A stretch of DNA of 64,000 bases from contig NC_020050.1 of the NCBI RefSeq assembly GCF_000317535.1, positions 1 through 64,000 on the forward strand, in the 5' to 3' direction. This document shows positions 18,130 to 27,066 of this stretch, one piece after another. Every line of letters begins with the position of its first letter. The stretch's first letter is position 1. Both the position numbers and the translations under genes were made by a program. This DNA is from Cylindrospermum stagnale PCC 7417. Its GTDB lineage: Bacteria; Cyanobacteriota; Cyanobacteriia; Cyanobacteriales; Nostocaceae. The notes under the pieces were generated by a model. The model saw only the letters and a list, made by a program, of their open reading frames with translations, was not told where the DNA came from and made no database searches.

Positions 18130-18338
18130 CCTTGCTCATAATTCAGTCAGAATACATAACGTAGTATAGTCAAGCGTTGGGTAACAAGCGAATAGCACTA
18201 ATACCACAGCAGTATATTTAGCAACATTCCAATTGTGAACGTCTAATGGAAGATTTATCGCGCCAAAGTGAGTGCGGTCGGGCAAATTGAGAGAGAATAG
18301 TTTTGATATCGAAAAGTTCCGTTTTCGCGCTTAATGCT

Positions 18339-19385
18339 ATGTCCGATACTCCATATCCCCAAGAGCGTGCATCCCCAAAAGCAAACGATGACACTCCTAT
18401 TGCTCATGCGGTAGAGTCATTAAAAAAATCTCTTTCAGCCCCAATTGAGCGGTATTTTGCGGCAACTCCTGATGAGCAGGATGTCATTGCTTTGATGCTT
18501 GCCAATATTCGCGCACCCAGCACCCGGCGCGAATACCAAAAAGATTTGCGAAAGTTTTTCGTGGCTATGACTGGTATTGAGCCGAATTCTGACAGCGTGT
18601 TGGAGTTTCTGCACCTGACCGAGAAGCGGGCGGTGGCGGTGGTGTTGAAATATAAGGCCAAGCTACTGGCACAGGGGTTGAAGGAAGCAACAGTCAACCG
18701 TCGCCTCAGCAGCATTAAATCGTTGGTGAAGTTTGCCCGCAAGTTGGGTGTGTGCAGCTATACGCTAGAAGATGTAGAGTTGGAAAAGGTAAAAGCGTAT
18801 CGAGATACCTCTGGGGTGGATGCCCAAACCATCGACAGTGTAGTCCAGTTAATTGAGCGCTCAACAGTTCATGGGAAACGAGATTATGCGCTGTTGCGGC
18901 TGTTGTGGGAAAATTTACTGCGACGCAATGAGGTGAGTCAATTAAATATTAAAGACTTCGACCCACACTCTGACAGGTTGCGGATTTTGGGAAAAGGGCA
19001 AGGTACGAATGATGAATGGGTAAAACTGTCAGTAGCAACAGTTAATGCTATCTGTGATTGGTTGCAAGTCCGGGGGAATATTACCGCCTCCTCACCCCTA
19101 TTTATCGCCCTTGATAACCGCAGCAAAGGGCATCGTCTCACTGGGGACGGCATCCGCAAAATTGTTGTCAATTATTTTGATGCAGCTGGTGTGAAAAAGT
19201 TAATGTCACCGCACCGCATCCGCCATAGTGGGATTACAACTCTTTTAGAAGCAACCCAAGGGGATGTGCGAAAGACGCAAAAAGTCAGCCGTCATGCCAA
19301 GCTGGATGTGCTTCTCCAGTACGACGATAACCGTAAACAAGGTCAGTTAGAGATGACTTATTTGTTGGCAGATATGATTGACTAG
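18339..19385 (+). CDS. Tyrosine recombinase (integrase)
   Basis: 348 residues from MSDTPYPQERASP. The N-terminal SAM-like core-binding domain includes APSTRREYQKDLRKFF and ATVNRRLSSIKSLVKFA. The catalytic domain shows the first Arg in ENLLRRNEVSQL, the HxxR box in MSPHRIRHSGIT and the downstream VSRHAKLDVLLQYDD, where the Tyr nucleophile lies. It resembles cyanobacterial XerC-like integrases of mobile islands. I chose the ATG; a TTG at 18,303 would add 12 residues. It sits directly upstream of the AAA/PIN pair, so it may have carried that module in. Confidence 0.88.
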   Translation: MSDTPYPQERASPKANDDTPIAHAVESLKKSLSAPIERYFAATPDEQDVIALMLANIRAPSTRREYQKDLRKFFVAMTGIEPNSDSVLEFLHLTEKRAVAVVLKYKAKLLAQGLKEATVNRRLSSIKSLVKFARKLGVCSYTLEDVELEKVKAYRDTSGVDAQTIDSVVQLIERSTVHGKRDYALLRLLWENLLRRNEVSQLNIKDFDPHSDRLRILGKGQGTNDEWVKLSVATVNAICDWLQVRGNITASSPLFIALDNRSKGHRLTGDGIRKIVVNYFDAAGVKKLMSPHRIRHSGITTLLEATQGDVRKTQKVSRHAKLDVLLQYDDNRKQGQLEMTYLLADMID

Positions 19386-19491
19386 GTGGATGCCTAAGCC
19401 AGGAAGTCACCCCCTGACTCGGCTACAAACAAAAGCCGCCCGTTGAGCGAAGCCGAAACGCAATATCGTGCATTCAGAGGAGAATTATGAC

Positions 19492-20814
19492 ATGAACGCC
19501 ATGCTGACAGAATTTACCCTCGCCAACTTCAAAAGTTATCGTACAAGCCGCTTACCCCTTGGATCTTTGACCGTGCTAATAGGAGCCAATGCCGCAGGTA
19601 AAAGTAACGCGCTTGAAGGTTTGCGCTTTCTGTCATGGCTGGCACAAGGACAAAAACTCTCCAGCATTCAATATGCTGTGAATAGTGCCGAGCGGCTTGT
19701 ACGTGGTCGAGTAAATGACTTGTGCCATCGGGGAGAATCAAGTTTTACCATCGGTTGCCGTTTGGACTTAACAGAGTGGAACCAACTCGATATAACCCTG
19801 AATGTGCGTGATGGAGAATTGCATATCAGTAGTGAGCGAATCGTTGACTCGACAAATTCAGTCCCCCTATATGAGCTAAATCAGCCTTCTGAAGGAATAA
19901 ATACTGATGTTGGTGTCGCCTATAACAACTTTGCCAGGGGACAAAACAAACCACGAATAACGTGTAGCGATCAGATGGCTATCTTTGTGCAATTAGACAG
20001 CCCTGCTCGTTTTGATGCCAAATATGACAATTCCCAAAAGATAATTCCTGAGACAGTCCGCGAATATCAACGAGTCTTACAGAATATCCTGTTCCTAGAT
20101 CCTGTTCCCGCCAAAATGCGCGAGTACAGTTTCAAATCTGATAAGCGATTACAAGAAGATGGTACTAATCTTTCCAGTGTTCTGTTTCGCTTATGGGAGA
20201 ACCAAGCCGAAAATCAACAGGCAATTCTCAACTTTATTCAGAGTTTACCAGAACAGGCTATAGATGGGCTAGATTTCCTTTTGGGTCCACGGGATGAAGT
20301 CATGGTGAGACTAGCGGAGACTTTTGGCAATAACCGTCGCTATTGTGAAGCCGCGTTGTTATCAGATGGCACATTGAGAGTGTTGGCGATCACCGCAGCT
20401 ATGCTATCGGCTACGGAAGGTAGTTTAGTAGTTATCGAGGAAATCGACAACGGCGTTCATCCCAACCGCGCCAAGCATCTACTCGCCAGCATCCGAGATA
20501 TTGCCGAACGGCGTAAATTACGAGTGCTGCTTTCCACCCACAACCCAGCCCTAATGGATGCCTTACCCGACGCAGCCCTAGGTGATGTAGTCTTTTGTTT
20601 TCGAGATCCAGAGGAAGGGAATCAAGGCAATAGCCGCCTTGTCAGGCTTGGGGATATGTACGATTTCCCCAGTCTGATATCACAAGGACTACTGGGACAA
20701 CTGGTAACTGCTGGGGTAGTGGATAGGTTCGTTAAGTCGCCGCACACACCTGAAGACAAAAAACAGAAAGCTATGGCATGGCTGTCTCGTTTGCAGGAGT
20801 ACGGCAATGAGTAG
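19492..20814 (+). CDS. AAA family ATPase (RecF/OLD-like, AAA_21)
   Basis: About 440 residues, an ABC-type ATPase without membrane segments. FTLANFKSYRTSRLPLGSL is the typical start of RecF/OLD-like proteins, Walker A is GANAAGKSNALEG near 30, the signature region ALLSDGTLRVLAITAAML, and Walker B VVIEEIDNGVHPNR is followed by LLSTHNPALMD. The ATG at 19,492 has aggag nine bases upstream. It overlaps the next gene, a PIN-domain nuclease, by eight bases, so they form one unit. This pairing (SMC-like ATPase sensor plus nuclease) is a common layout of anti-phage systems, but I do not recognise this combination as a named system. Confidence 0.85.
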   Translation: MNAMLTEFTLANFKSYRTSRLPLGSLTVLIGANAAGKSNALEGLRFLSWLAQGQKLSSIQYAVNSAERLVRGRVNDLCHRGESSFTIGCRLDLTEWNQLDITLNVRDGELHISSERIVDSTNSVPLYELNQPSEGINTDVGVAYNNFARGQNKPRITCSDQMAIFVQLDSPARFDAKYDNSQKIIPETVREYQRVLQNILFLDPVPAKMREYSFKSDKRLQEDGTNLSSVLFRLWENQAENQQAILNFIQSLPEQAIDGLDFLLGPRDEVMVRLAETFGNNRRYCEAALLSDGTLRVLAITAAMLSATEGSLVVIEEIDNGVHPNRAKHLLASIRDIAERRKLRVLLSTHNPALMDALPDAALGDVVFCFRDPEEGNQGNSRLVRLGDMYDFPSLISQGLLGQLVTAGVVDRFVKSPHTPEDKKQKAMAWLSRLQEYGNE

Positions 20815-21289
20815 TATTTGCCTGATTGATACCAGCATATTCGTGGAAATACTCGACGTTCCCAAATATAATCAGCATAGAGCATCAGTTCTCGAAGATT
20901 TTAAGACCTATGTTCAATCTGGCTGTACTTTTCTGTTACCTATGGCGACCATTCTCGAAACAGGCAACCACATTGCCCAAAACGGGGACGGCACAATGCG
21001 AAGGAAAACAGCCCTACGTTTTGTTGAACAAGTTAAAGCTGCATTCAACGGAGAAGCCCCCTGGCAGCCTACTGCATTTCCAGACACAACAGAGATATTG
21101 CTATGGATTGATCAGTTTCCGGATCTGGCAGGCAAAAACAAAGCTCCTGATAAGCAAGAAGGAACAAGTTTCGGTGATCTCAGCATCATTGAAGAATTTA
21201 ATAAATTGTGCAAACGCTTCCCCATGAGTGAAGTGTTTATCTGGTCATTAGACAGGGATTTACAGAGCTATCACCGAACGCCAACATGA
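20807..21289 (+). CDS. PIN-like domain nuclease, partner of the ATPase
   Basis: 160 residues with the four acidic positions of PIN ribonucleases: Asp in ICLIDTSIFVEIL, Glu in ATILETGNHIAQ, Asp in TSFGDLSIIEEFN and Asp in FIWSLDRDLQSYH. Starts inside the last codons of the ATPase gene (ATGAGTAG overlap). No antitoxin-like gene is next to it, so the ATPase is the likely controller. A helicase/restriction-type reading frame starts five bases downstream, as if the three genes belonged together. Confidence 0.75.
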   Translation: MSSICLIDTSIFVEILDVPKYNQHRASVLEDFKTYVQSGCTFLLPMATILETGNHIAQNGDGTMRRKTALRFVEQVKAAFNGEAPWQPTAFPDTTEILLWIDQFPDLAGKNKAPDKQEGTSFGDLSIIEEFNKLCKRFPMSEVFIWSLDRDLQSYHRTPT

Positions 21290-21293
21290 ATAT

Positions 21294-21536
21294 ATGAGCC
21301 AGTTTACCTTCCTCCAGTCCGAATTTCCCGCAATTTACGAATCTGCCCACAAAGCATTTAAAACAGCCTATCGAGATCCGAACAGTCAGCTAGATTATTT
21401 GAGCCAAGCGATCGCATCATCAATTGCAGTAAAAACGCCGCTTCGTTGGAAGAACGACCAGAACTATAGGAAGCTACTCGTTCAGGAGTTTTCCGAAAAG
21501 CAGATAAAGCAATTTCATAAATCTCATCCCAACTGA
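21294..21536 (+). pseudogene. 5' end of a DUF4145/HsdR-type helicase gene, truncated
   Basis: MSQFTFLQSEFPAIYESAHK followed by AFKTAYRDP matches the start of the DUF4145 domain found at the N-terminus of type I restriction HsdR-like helicases (usual form FLQxEWPxVxExAxKAExxxxxDPRTA). After RDP (about 21,380) the homology ends and the frame is only a shadow of the gene on the other strand. About 29 codons of the original gene are left. It suggests that the ATPase/PIN pair once sat upstream of an hsdR gene. Confidence 0.6.
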
Positions 21537-21957
21537 TGCGTTCATAATGAGACTTACCTTGACGTAAAATTACTGGAAAACTCAACCTGCCAAGACCGTC
21601 TGCTTCCAGGGATGTGAGTTTTTGGAGTTCGTTAATACTGTGTTGTTCAAAGAAGTGGCTAGGGACTGGGGGTTTAATTTCAGCGGAGATAGCTTCAACA
21701 CTTTTCATACACCGCTGGAGTTTTTCCCCTTCTTCATTAGTAAAACCACCTTTTTGTCCACCAGTTCCCCAGGCACATGACAAGCAAGCACTTTTATGAA
21801 GTAAAGTTTTCCAGAGTTTTGGTCCTTCTGGCGACAATGTATGATTTGCCCAGTACTTAATAATAGGTAAACCGCCCCCAAATTCCGGCATATTCTCGTT
21901 TGTCTCTTCTAACAGAGGTAAGGAATGGATATTATGCAAGTTATCTTTATCCATCAT
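21369..21957 (-). pseudogene. FdhF/YdeP-type molybdopterin oxidoreductase, N-terminal fragment
   Basis: About 196 residues of a protein that is normally about 750 long. Recognisable parts: PEFGGGLPIIKYWANHTLSP, the CLSCAWGTGGQK site (family CPGCAW), LTSLEADGLGRLSFPVILRQ, SYSSGRSSNEAAFLLQLMMR and GSNNLADCSDL. After that the family continues with a cofactor-binding CH.P segment, but here the frame stops within six residues at the junction near 21,375. The molybdopterin-binding body is absent, so no activity is expected. Confidence 0.82.
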
Positions 21958-22261
21958 GTAGCTTACTTACACCTCTTAGTTACGCCTAAACTATGTTGCT
22001 TGCAATCAGTGTCAGTAGATGACAAACTTTCGAGAATGAATGTAAAAACAAGGGTTTTAGCCGTTCTATAAAACCTACTCAAAACTACCCAGGTCTAAAC
22101 AAAGCTAAACAATAGGCGTTTTAGTGTTTACTTTCTGATTCACAGTAGTCTAGTTATAGGCGTGGCAGGCTGTACCGGAAGCTTAGGGTTTGGGGAAGTC
22201 TTGACAAAACTGGACTTATTCGATCTCAAACTATGGTCTTTAATGGGAATCATAGCCTTAC

Positions 22262-22362
22262 TATAGCAATCGTAAATCATTCGCGAGAAACAAAATCGCT
22301 CCCATGGGAAATGCGTACTTTTAATCACCGTATTTTCTCACGTTTCAATATCGGATTGCTAT
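22262..22362. mobile_element. MITE with tatagcaatc ends
   Basis: About 100-bp palindromic element. The left end is tatagcaatcgtaaatcatt and the right end, read inward, tatagcaatccgatattgaa, each followed by a (c/t)gagaaa box. It directly abuts the IS630-type MITE at 22,366. The rest of 21,958-22,477 holds no supported gene. Confidence 0.6.
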
Positions 22363-22365
22363 ATA

Positions 22366-22456
22366 CAGCACTTTGCGCGACTAACTGACACAGATTTTAT
22401 CTTATTTTCCAGTTGATGTCCTCAACTCTTGTACCTAACCGTTACGCAAAGTGCTG
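22366..22456. mobile_element. MITE, IS630-related (copy B)
   Basis: 91 bp flanked by TA. The ends are cagcactttgcg on both sides; the right end continues inward to taggtaca at the same distance (27 bases) as in the IS630 element at 50,610, whose left end begins cagcacttgcg. It is exactly as long as the MITE at 53,792-53,882. Confidence 0.7.
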
Positions 22457-22477
22457 TATTATTTATGTTCTTTTTGT

Positions 22478-22885
22478 TCATGCTGTTTTTGCTGCTAAGA
22501 AGTCTGCACTTCTAGATATTACATCTAAAATATCTGCTGGTTCGAGCAGAGTAATTTGCGCTAAGACTTCCTCTTTAATCTCCTCAACAGGACGATTTTT
22601 AAAATTTTGGGCATAATTCAATGGGCTATTTTCCCAACCTTGACGGTAGGTAGATAAAGATATATAACCATCCAAGTACTGTTGCAGCGATTCACTATCA
22701 CCCCCACTCAGTTTTGCCAGACGCAAGAAATTTTTAGAGTCAGCTTCAGGAATGACTTTCGCTTTTAACCATCTGTATACAGTTGTAGAATCTACACCAA
22801 TTTTTTCAGCTAACCTTTTTTGAGTCCAGCCTTCTTGTAATAACTGTTCAATCAACTGAGCTAATTGTTTTTGGCGTTCCTGCAT
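22478..22885 (-). CDS. Helix-turn-helix regulator
   Basis: 135 residues from MQERQKQLAQLIEQLL. A helix-turn-helix is clear at 15-40: GWTQKRLAEKIGVDSTTVYRW. The rest is helical (GGDSESLQQYLDGYISLSTY, RPVEEIKEEVLAQITLLEP), a dimerisation-type tail often seen in cyanobacterial XRE-like regulators. A TTG three codons upstream (22,894) is a possible alternative start. It lies about 90 bases downstream of two small genes on the same strand, which it may control. The right end of the MITE lies 22 bases beyond its stop. Confidence 0.72.
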   Translation of the reverse strand: MQERQKQLAQLIEQLLQEGWTQKRLAEKIGVDSTTVYRWLKAKVIPEADSKNFLRLAKLSGGDSESLQQYLDGYISLSTYRQGWENSPLNYAQNFKNRPVEEIKEEVLAQITLLEPADILDVISRSADFLAAKTA

Positions 22886-22976
22886 AGTAGACAACCTGGT
22901 TCTACCAGTTAGAAAAGTTACCTTTGACTTATGAGTAATTTAAAAAATTACTTGTTATTATATTGTTAGTTAATTA

Positions 22977-23288
22977 CTATGCTAATGATTCAGACAGTAA
23001 ACCGGACATATCTAACACTCTTTGAGATAAAGCACTCGACTGTTCTGCAATTTTTCTACGTTCTTTATCATTAGACAAAATATTATCAAAAGTCAATTTC
23101 CATCTTGCTAGTTTAACTTGAATGTTAACTAGTTCTTCGGCATATTCCGGTTCAATTTCTGCGGCAGTCCACTCAATAAACCATAGAGTTTCATCTGTCA
23201 CACTTTCAACAGCCTCTTTATAAGCAGTATTACAAAATGTTCTAATACGCGCTAAGTTGGAAGCTATATGTCCTAAGCGAGTTGGCAT
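22977..23288 (-). CDS. Small cyanobacterial helical protein, unknown
   Basis: 103 residues starting MPTRLGHIASNLARIRTFCN. The middle ETLWFIEWTAAEIEPEYAEE and the end LSQRVLDMSGLLSESLA look like a conserved all-helical small protein; I do not know a function. It has no membrane segment or signal. Its start overlaps the end of the upstream DUF5674-like gene by 16 bases, so both are likely co-translated. Confidence 0.6.
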   Translation of the reverse strand: MPTRLGHIASNLARIRTFCNTAYKEAVESVTDETLWFIEWTAAEIEPEYAEELVNIQVKLARWKLTFDNILSNDKERRKIAEQSSALSQRVLDMSGLLSESLA

Positions 23289-23455
23289 TTCGTCACATTG
23301 AAACCGGATTTTTTTGCATCTAAATTCTGGTTCATATCCACTCCAGCCAAAATACCTTTTTCAATGTCTACTGCAACTTTAATGTAAATTTTCAAAGTTT
23401 GCAGCATTGACTCAACTTGTTCTTGAGTTGCACGCTCCCTGAGAATAAGTATCAA
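23273..23455 (-). CDS. DUF5674-like small protein, short form
   Basis: 60 residues. The first 40 (MILILRERATQEQVESMLQT, then LKIYIKVAVDIEKGILAG) match the start of the DUF5674 family, small proteins of unknown role. In the family this is followed by a GGGxLHADCE segment; here the sequence changes to VDMNQNLDAKKSGFN and stops, so the C-terminus has been lost or replaced. It overlaps the next gene by 16 bases. Confidence 0.5.
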   Translation of the reverse strand: MILILRERATQEQVESMLQTLKIYIKVAVDIEKGILAGVDMNQNLDAKKSGFNVTKCQLA

Positions 23456-23583
23456 ATATTATCTCCTACCTCCATAAATGTATAATAAATCACACATTTG
23501 CTGAATTATCCGGGTTTAGCAATTACTTACATGATTATTGCATTGTATCAAAACTTTACGGTGCAGCTAAAGTTGTTCACTGC

Positions 23584-23735
23584 GCTGACTATTCCCTAAC
23601 ACCCCAGCCCCTTCGGAGTTGTCTTTGGCAATGATTTGGCAGACTTCGCCCAACTGGTAAGTATTCGGTACTTGAGTTCGCTCCATTATATCTTTCACGA
23701 TGTTCCATAGTGCAGATATCAAGTTGAACAATTTG
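23584..23735 (-). other. Orphan reading frame beside the Tn7-like element
   Basis: The gap 23,456-23,866 contains a minus-strand frame without a clear start that reads ALWNIVKDIMERTQVPNTYQ, then LGEVCQIIAKDNSEGAGVLG and stops. The composition looks coding, so it may be the 3' piece of a gene cut by an earlier insertion. No family recognised. Confidence 0.25.
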
Positions 23736-23866
23736 GGGCTGGTTTTTGGCTCAACCGACCAATATTTTCAGCACGGGAGCACCACCGACACCTAGCTTCA
23801 AGGGTTTTGAGCCAGAGAAATTGTTAGACATTTTTATTGATCGTTCAACTGTATTGTTTGTCTAGG

Positions 23867-24036
23867 TGTAGAGGAATAATAAAGTTCAACAATTTCAGGA
23901 GATACAACCCTTAAGTTTTGGTTATCCATCACAGATGCCAGAAAAATAAAGTTGAACAATAACTGTCCTCGGTTGAGTTCAGTTTACCAATGTAGAAGAG
24001 TGCAGGTCGAGAAAGTTGAATAAAAAAGTTCAACAA
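23867..24036. repeat. Left end of the Tn7-like element with TnsB-type sites
   Basis: Three sites share the core AATAAAGTTSAACAA: 23,878-23,892 at the very end, 23,945-23,959, and 24,022-24,036 (aaaaaagttcaacaa). Wide spacing is typical of Tn7 left ends. A further aagttgaacaat lies outside the element at 23,721-23,732. Confidence 0.8.
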
Positions 24037-24048
24037 TATAGGGTCTGA

Positions 24049-25386
24049 TTAACTGGAGTCTGTTCCTACACTATCATTCAAAGACTTCCACAAAGCTTCT
24101 AGCTTACGCAACATATTCATCGGACTATTGCCATAATTGAAACTAAGGCTGTACGCAGCTTGCTGAAAATTTCGTCTATCAACAACATTTAATTCCAAAT
24201 ACTTTTGTTCCCATAATTGACCAAACGTCACGATTCTTTCAAATCGAAACTTATCAACTTTAGTCAAATTCACGCCACTCTTACTATATTTAAAACCGCA
24301 ATCACATTCAAAAGTCCCTAGAGGATTTTTTATACAAGAATAGGTCGAATCGATATCATTGTTTAAAAGCATCACTAACTTCGTAACCACAGAATGGAGA
24401 TAGTGTTTGCAAGCAGGATTTAGACAAAGCCAAGGACCCTTACCAAAAGGCTTATATTTAGATTTCCGAGCAAAAAATGTTGAAGGCGAATTCCTCAAAA
24501 ATCTAATCATCAGCAAATGCATCACCGGGTCAAAAACTTCCAGATGCAATCGGAAAATGTTAAATAAATTTATGTTATTGTAGCTGACATTTATACCAAG
24601 AGCCTCAAGAAATTCACTCCCATAAAAAGACAAAAACTTCTGTCGTAAACCTTGCTCATATACCTGACGGTCTAGAGTCGCTAAATTCCTCTTAATCAAT
24701 AAAATTATATATTGGATATGGAACCAATCTAATTCCTTAGAAGGAAGCGATTTGAAATCACAGGTCATTAACCATTCAATATCAGATGCAATTAGGCGTA
24801 ACAACTCCTTAGTGGACTCATTGTAATTTCTGGTTACATTTGGTATGGGACAGTTCTCCAAACTAGCAATACCAACTTGATACCACTTATTACTCCAGAT
24901 AGGTACAATGCTGTCGCTTAAGACAACATCATGAATTGTGCAGATAAGAACACCAGGCGTTTGGTGAAGTCGATGCCAATATGCTTCGCCAAATGTATGC
25001 AAGTTTTCAAAAAGACATTTTGGACAAAACCTAAAATATTTTGGCAGATGAACCAAGCTGGCAATTCCCCGATAAATATGTGTCCCCAATTCTCCTTTCA
25101 TGTACTTCAAAATAGCTGACCTTCTGTCAGGCATAAAGACTGCATACATGGGATACAGTGTATGTTTTTGGATGAGACTTTCCACTGTATGTGGAGAGAG
25201 CAGTGGGAGATTTTTAATTAAAGAAGCCAAGTTGTAGGGTAAGTCAGCCCTAACTATAATGTTTCGGGAATTGAACAATTCTTGCAACGTTTCATCAGGC
25301 TTTATATTACCACTTCTGGCGTGATAACGTGCAAACACACTATATAAAATCTCATCTGGGTAAGGTGTGGGAAAAAAACTAAGCAT
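24049..25386 (-). CDS. tnsD: TnsD/TniQ target-selection protein
   Basis: 445 residues. The start FFPTPYPDEILYSVFARYHA is the TniQ domain, and the zinc ribbon follows: RFCPKCLFENLHTFGE, AYWHRLHQTPGVLICTIHD. A second set of cysteines near 330-370 (PWLCLNPACKHYL, GTFECDCGFKY) marks the C-terminal TnsD extension that reads the attachment site. In Tn7 TnsD binds a fixed chromosomal site and recruits TnsC. The length and presence of the C-terminal domain indicate a true TnsD rather than a short CRISPR-type TniQ. It starts four bases after tnsC stops. What site it recognises cannot be told from the window. Confidence 0.88.
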   Translation of the reverse strand: MLSFFPTPYPDEILYSVFARYHARSGNIKPDETLQELFNSRNIIVRADLPYNLASLIKNLPLLSPHTVESLIQKHTLYPMYAVFMPDRRSAILKYMKGELGTHIYRGIASLVHLPKYFRFCPKCLFENLHTFGEAYWHRLHQTPGVLICTIHDVVLSDSIVPIWSNKWYQVGIASLENCPIPNVTRNYNESTKELLRLIASDIEWLMTCDFKSLPSKELDWFHIQYIILLIKRNLATLDRQVYEQGLRQKFLSFYGSEFLEALGINVSYNNINLFNIFRLHLEVFDPVMHLLMIRFLRNSPSTFFARKSKYKPFGKGPWLCLNPACKHYLHSVVTKLVMLLNNDIDSTYSCIKNPLGTFECDCGFKYSKSGVNLTKVDKFRFERIVTFGQLWEQKYLELNVVDRRNFQQAAYSLSFNYGNSPMNMLRKLEALWKSLNDSVGTDSS

Positions 25387-25389
25387 ATA

Positions 25390-27066
25390 CTACCCACTAA
25401 TAAAAAAGTCTTTGAGTGGGTCTTTAATAATCCCCAAAGCCTTTAATTCCTCACAAGCTGGAGTTTGATCTTTCTTGGCATTTTCAACAATAACTCGGAT
25501 ATCATTCTCCTGATATTTCGGTTGAAGTTTTGTTTTTTGTTCCCGATGCTTCCCTTTCTCCGTTGAAATATTTCCACATTGCAAAGCTAGTTTATAAGCC
25601 TCTTTAATTAACAGTTTTTTATCTGCATCTTCCCCATGAGAAGCAACAATTTTTTCGGCACAACTCTTGGCAGTAGTAGGCGGAACATCTAAGTTAATCA
25701 GTTCAATAATCACATGGCGTAGCGTTGCTGATATGTTCCCCATCCTTTGTGATGAGCGTGCTAATCTTCTCACTTCTTCTAAATCTCTTTCATCAAGAGA
25801 ATCCAAGCACTTATTGCGGTATAAATTTGTATCCAAGGGGGCAATATCTTTGTATTTCATCATCCACTTTTCATCCCCAGACCTAATAGCATCTAACATT
25901 GGTTTAACTAGATGCAGCCCGTCAGCAGCACAAGCGTGAATCAAGTCAACAGTGATTAATTCGCTCCCTAAAGCAATAGCTCTCCATTGCACCATTTTAT
26001 AGAGTTTAATGACGATATCAATAATCCCTTGGCTTTCATAATATAGAGCCGAGGTAATATTTGCAGTTAAGGGGATATATTGTTTTGTCCACTGAAACTC
26101 CCACATCCCTTCGATAAAAAAGCTCCATTCATGATTGTTTTCCATCCTGTCCCAAATTACTCCTCCTTCTCCCACACCTCTTCTAGCATTTCTAAAATTA
26201 CCTTGAAGAATTGGGAAAGCTTCATTTGTACCAACGCGAATTACTGGAACTCCAATAATATTGTCCATTTTCACCAAAAAATTCAACATTTCGGAGCTAT
26301 TTCTTCTGGCTGCCGCTAAATTTTGCATTTCATCGATAACTAAAACTCCTAAATGTTGGGTGTGTGCAATTTGGGCAACTTGAGCCAGCATATAATCTTC
26401 AGAGTTGCGTTTTACCCCAAATTTTTGGAAGTTATTAGTGCCGAGTAATTTGTCAACGGCTCTGAAGAAGTCGATACACAAACCCTTCAAAGAACCTGCA
26501 TGGGGACAGTCAACTTTCAACCAAACAATTTGGTAAACACTATGAGCCGGATGGACAATCACCTGGGGATATAAAGAGAGGATATTTAGGAGATTGGTTG
26601 TCTTACCTATTCCGGACGGATCAATGATTGTTAACCCAGATGCCGAGGTGGGAACATCTACATACTCCTCTAAGTTAAAGCCTCCCCCAGAAAGCACCGC
26701 CTGATAAATTTGACCGCTACGCAGTGCATATTCTGGTTGCAAAGGATTTCGCCTCAGATAACCTTGCATAATTAATACGCAAACTACCTGTTGTAAATCG
26801 ACGGTTTTATTCAGTGGGTCAAAATATCTCGATAGTCGCTCAATACAATGAAATCTGTACTGAGGCTCTAGTTCTCTTTCTGAAGATTTGCACGCAGGAA
26901 CTCGTGTCACATACTCAACAAATTTCTCTCTAGAAAGGATAGGAGGAAGAGAGCGAATTATTGGATTTGTATTATATTCAGGCAACTTATGGTCTCTGTA
27001 TTTAGCAACAGCAGCCCATTCACCTTTGGGAATTCTCACCCATTCCCACTCATTCTCTATGTTCAT
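25390..27066 (-). CDS. tnsC: TnsC AAA+ ATPase
   Basis: 558-residue AAA+ regulator that links the target selector to the transposase. Walker A is IDPSGIGKTTNLLNILS and Walker B GVLVIDEMQNLAAARRNS, followed by the sensor segment IIGVPVIRVGTNEAFPIL. The N-terminus (RIPKGEWAAVAKYRDH, RFHCIERLSRYF) matches the TnsC N-terminal extension that contacts TnsD, and the C-terminal tail (KTKLQPKYQENDIRVIVENA) is the part that contacts TnsA/TnsB. It overlaps the end of tnsB by 17 bases, which implies coupled translation. Confidence 0.9.
   Translation of the reverse strand: MNIENEWEWVRIPKGEWAAVAKYRDHKLPEYNTNPIIRSLPPILSREKFVEYVTRVPACKSSERELEPQYRFHCIERLSRYFDPLNKTVDLQQVVCVLIMQGYLRRNPLQPEYALRSGQIYQAVLSGGGFNLEEYVDVPTSASGLTIIDPSGIGKTTNLLNILSLYPQVIVHPAHSVYQIVWLKVDCPHAGSLKGLCIDFFRAVDKLLGTNNFQKFGVKRNSEDYMLAQVAQIAHTQHLGVLVIDEMQNLAAARRNSSEMLNFLVKMDNIIGVPVIRVGTNEAFPILQGNFRNARRGVGEGGVIWDRMENNHEWSFFIEGMWEFQWTKQYIPLTANITSALYYESQGIIDIVIKLYKMVQWRAIALGSELITVDLIHACAADGLHLVKPMLDAIRSGDEKWMMKYKDIAPLDTNLYRNKCLDSLDERDLEEVRRLARSSQRMGNISATLRHVIIELINLDVPPTTAKSCAEKIVASHGEDADKKLLIKEAYKLALQCGNISTEKGKHREQKTKLQPKYQENDIRVIVENAKKDQTPACEELKALGIIKDPLKDFFISG

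Noticed and set aside
22140-22265. Plus-strand frame reading SLVIGVAGCTGSLGFGEVL
   Set aside because: Looks briefly like a transporter tail but is only about 44 codons without a start and ends in a MITE; too weak to list as a gene.
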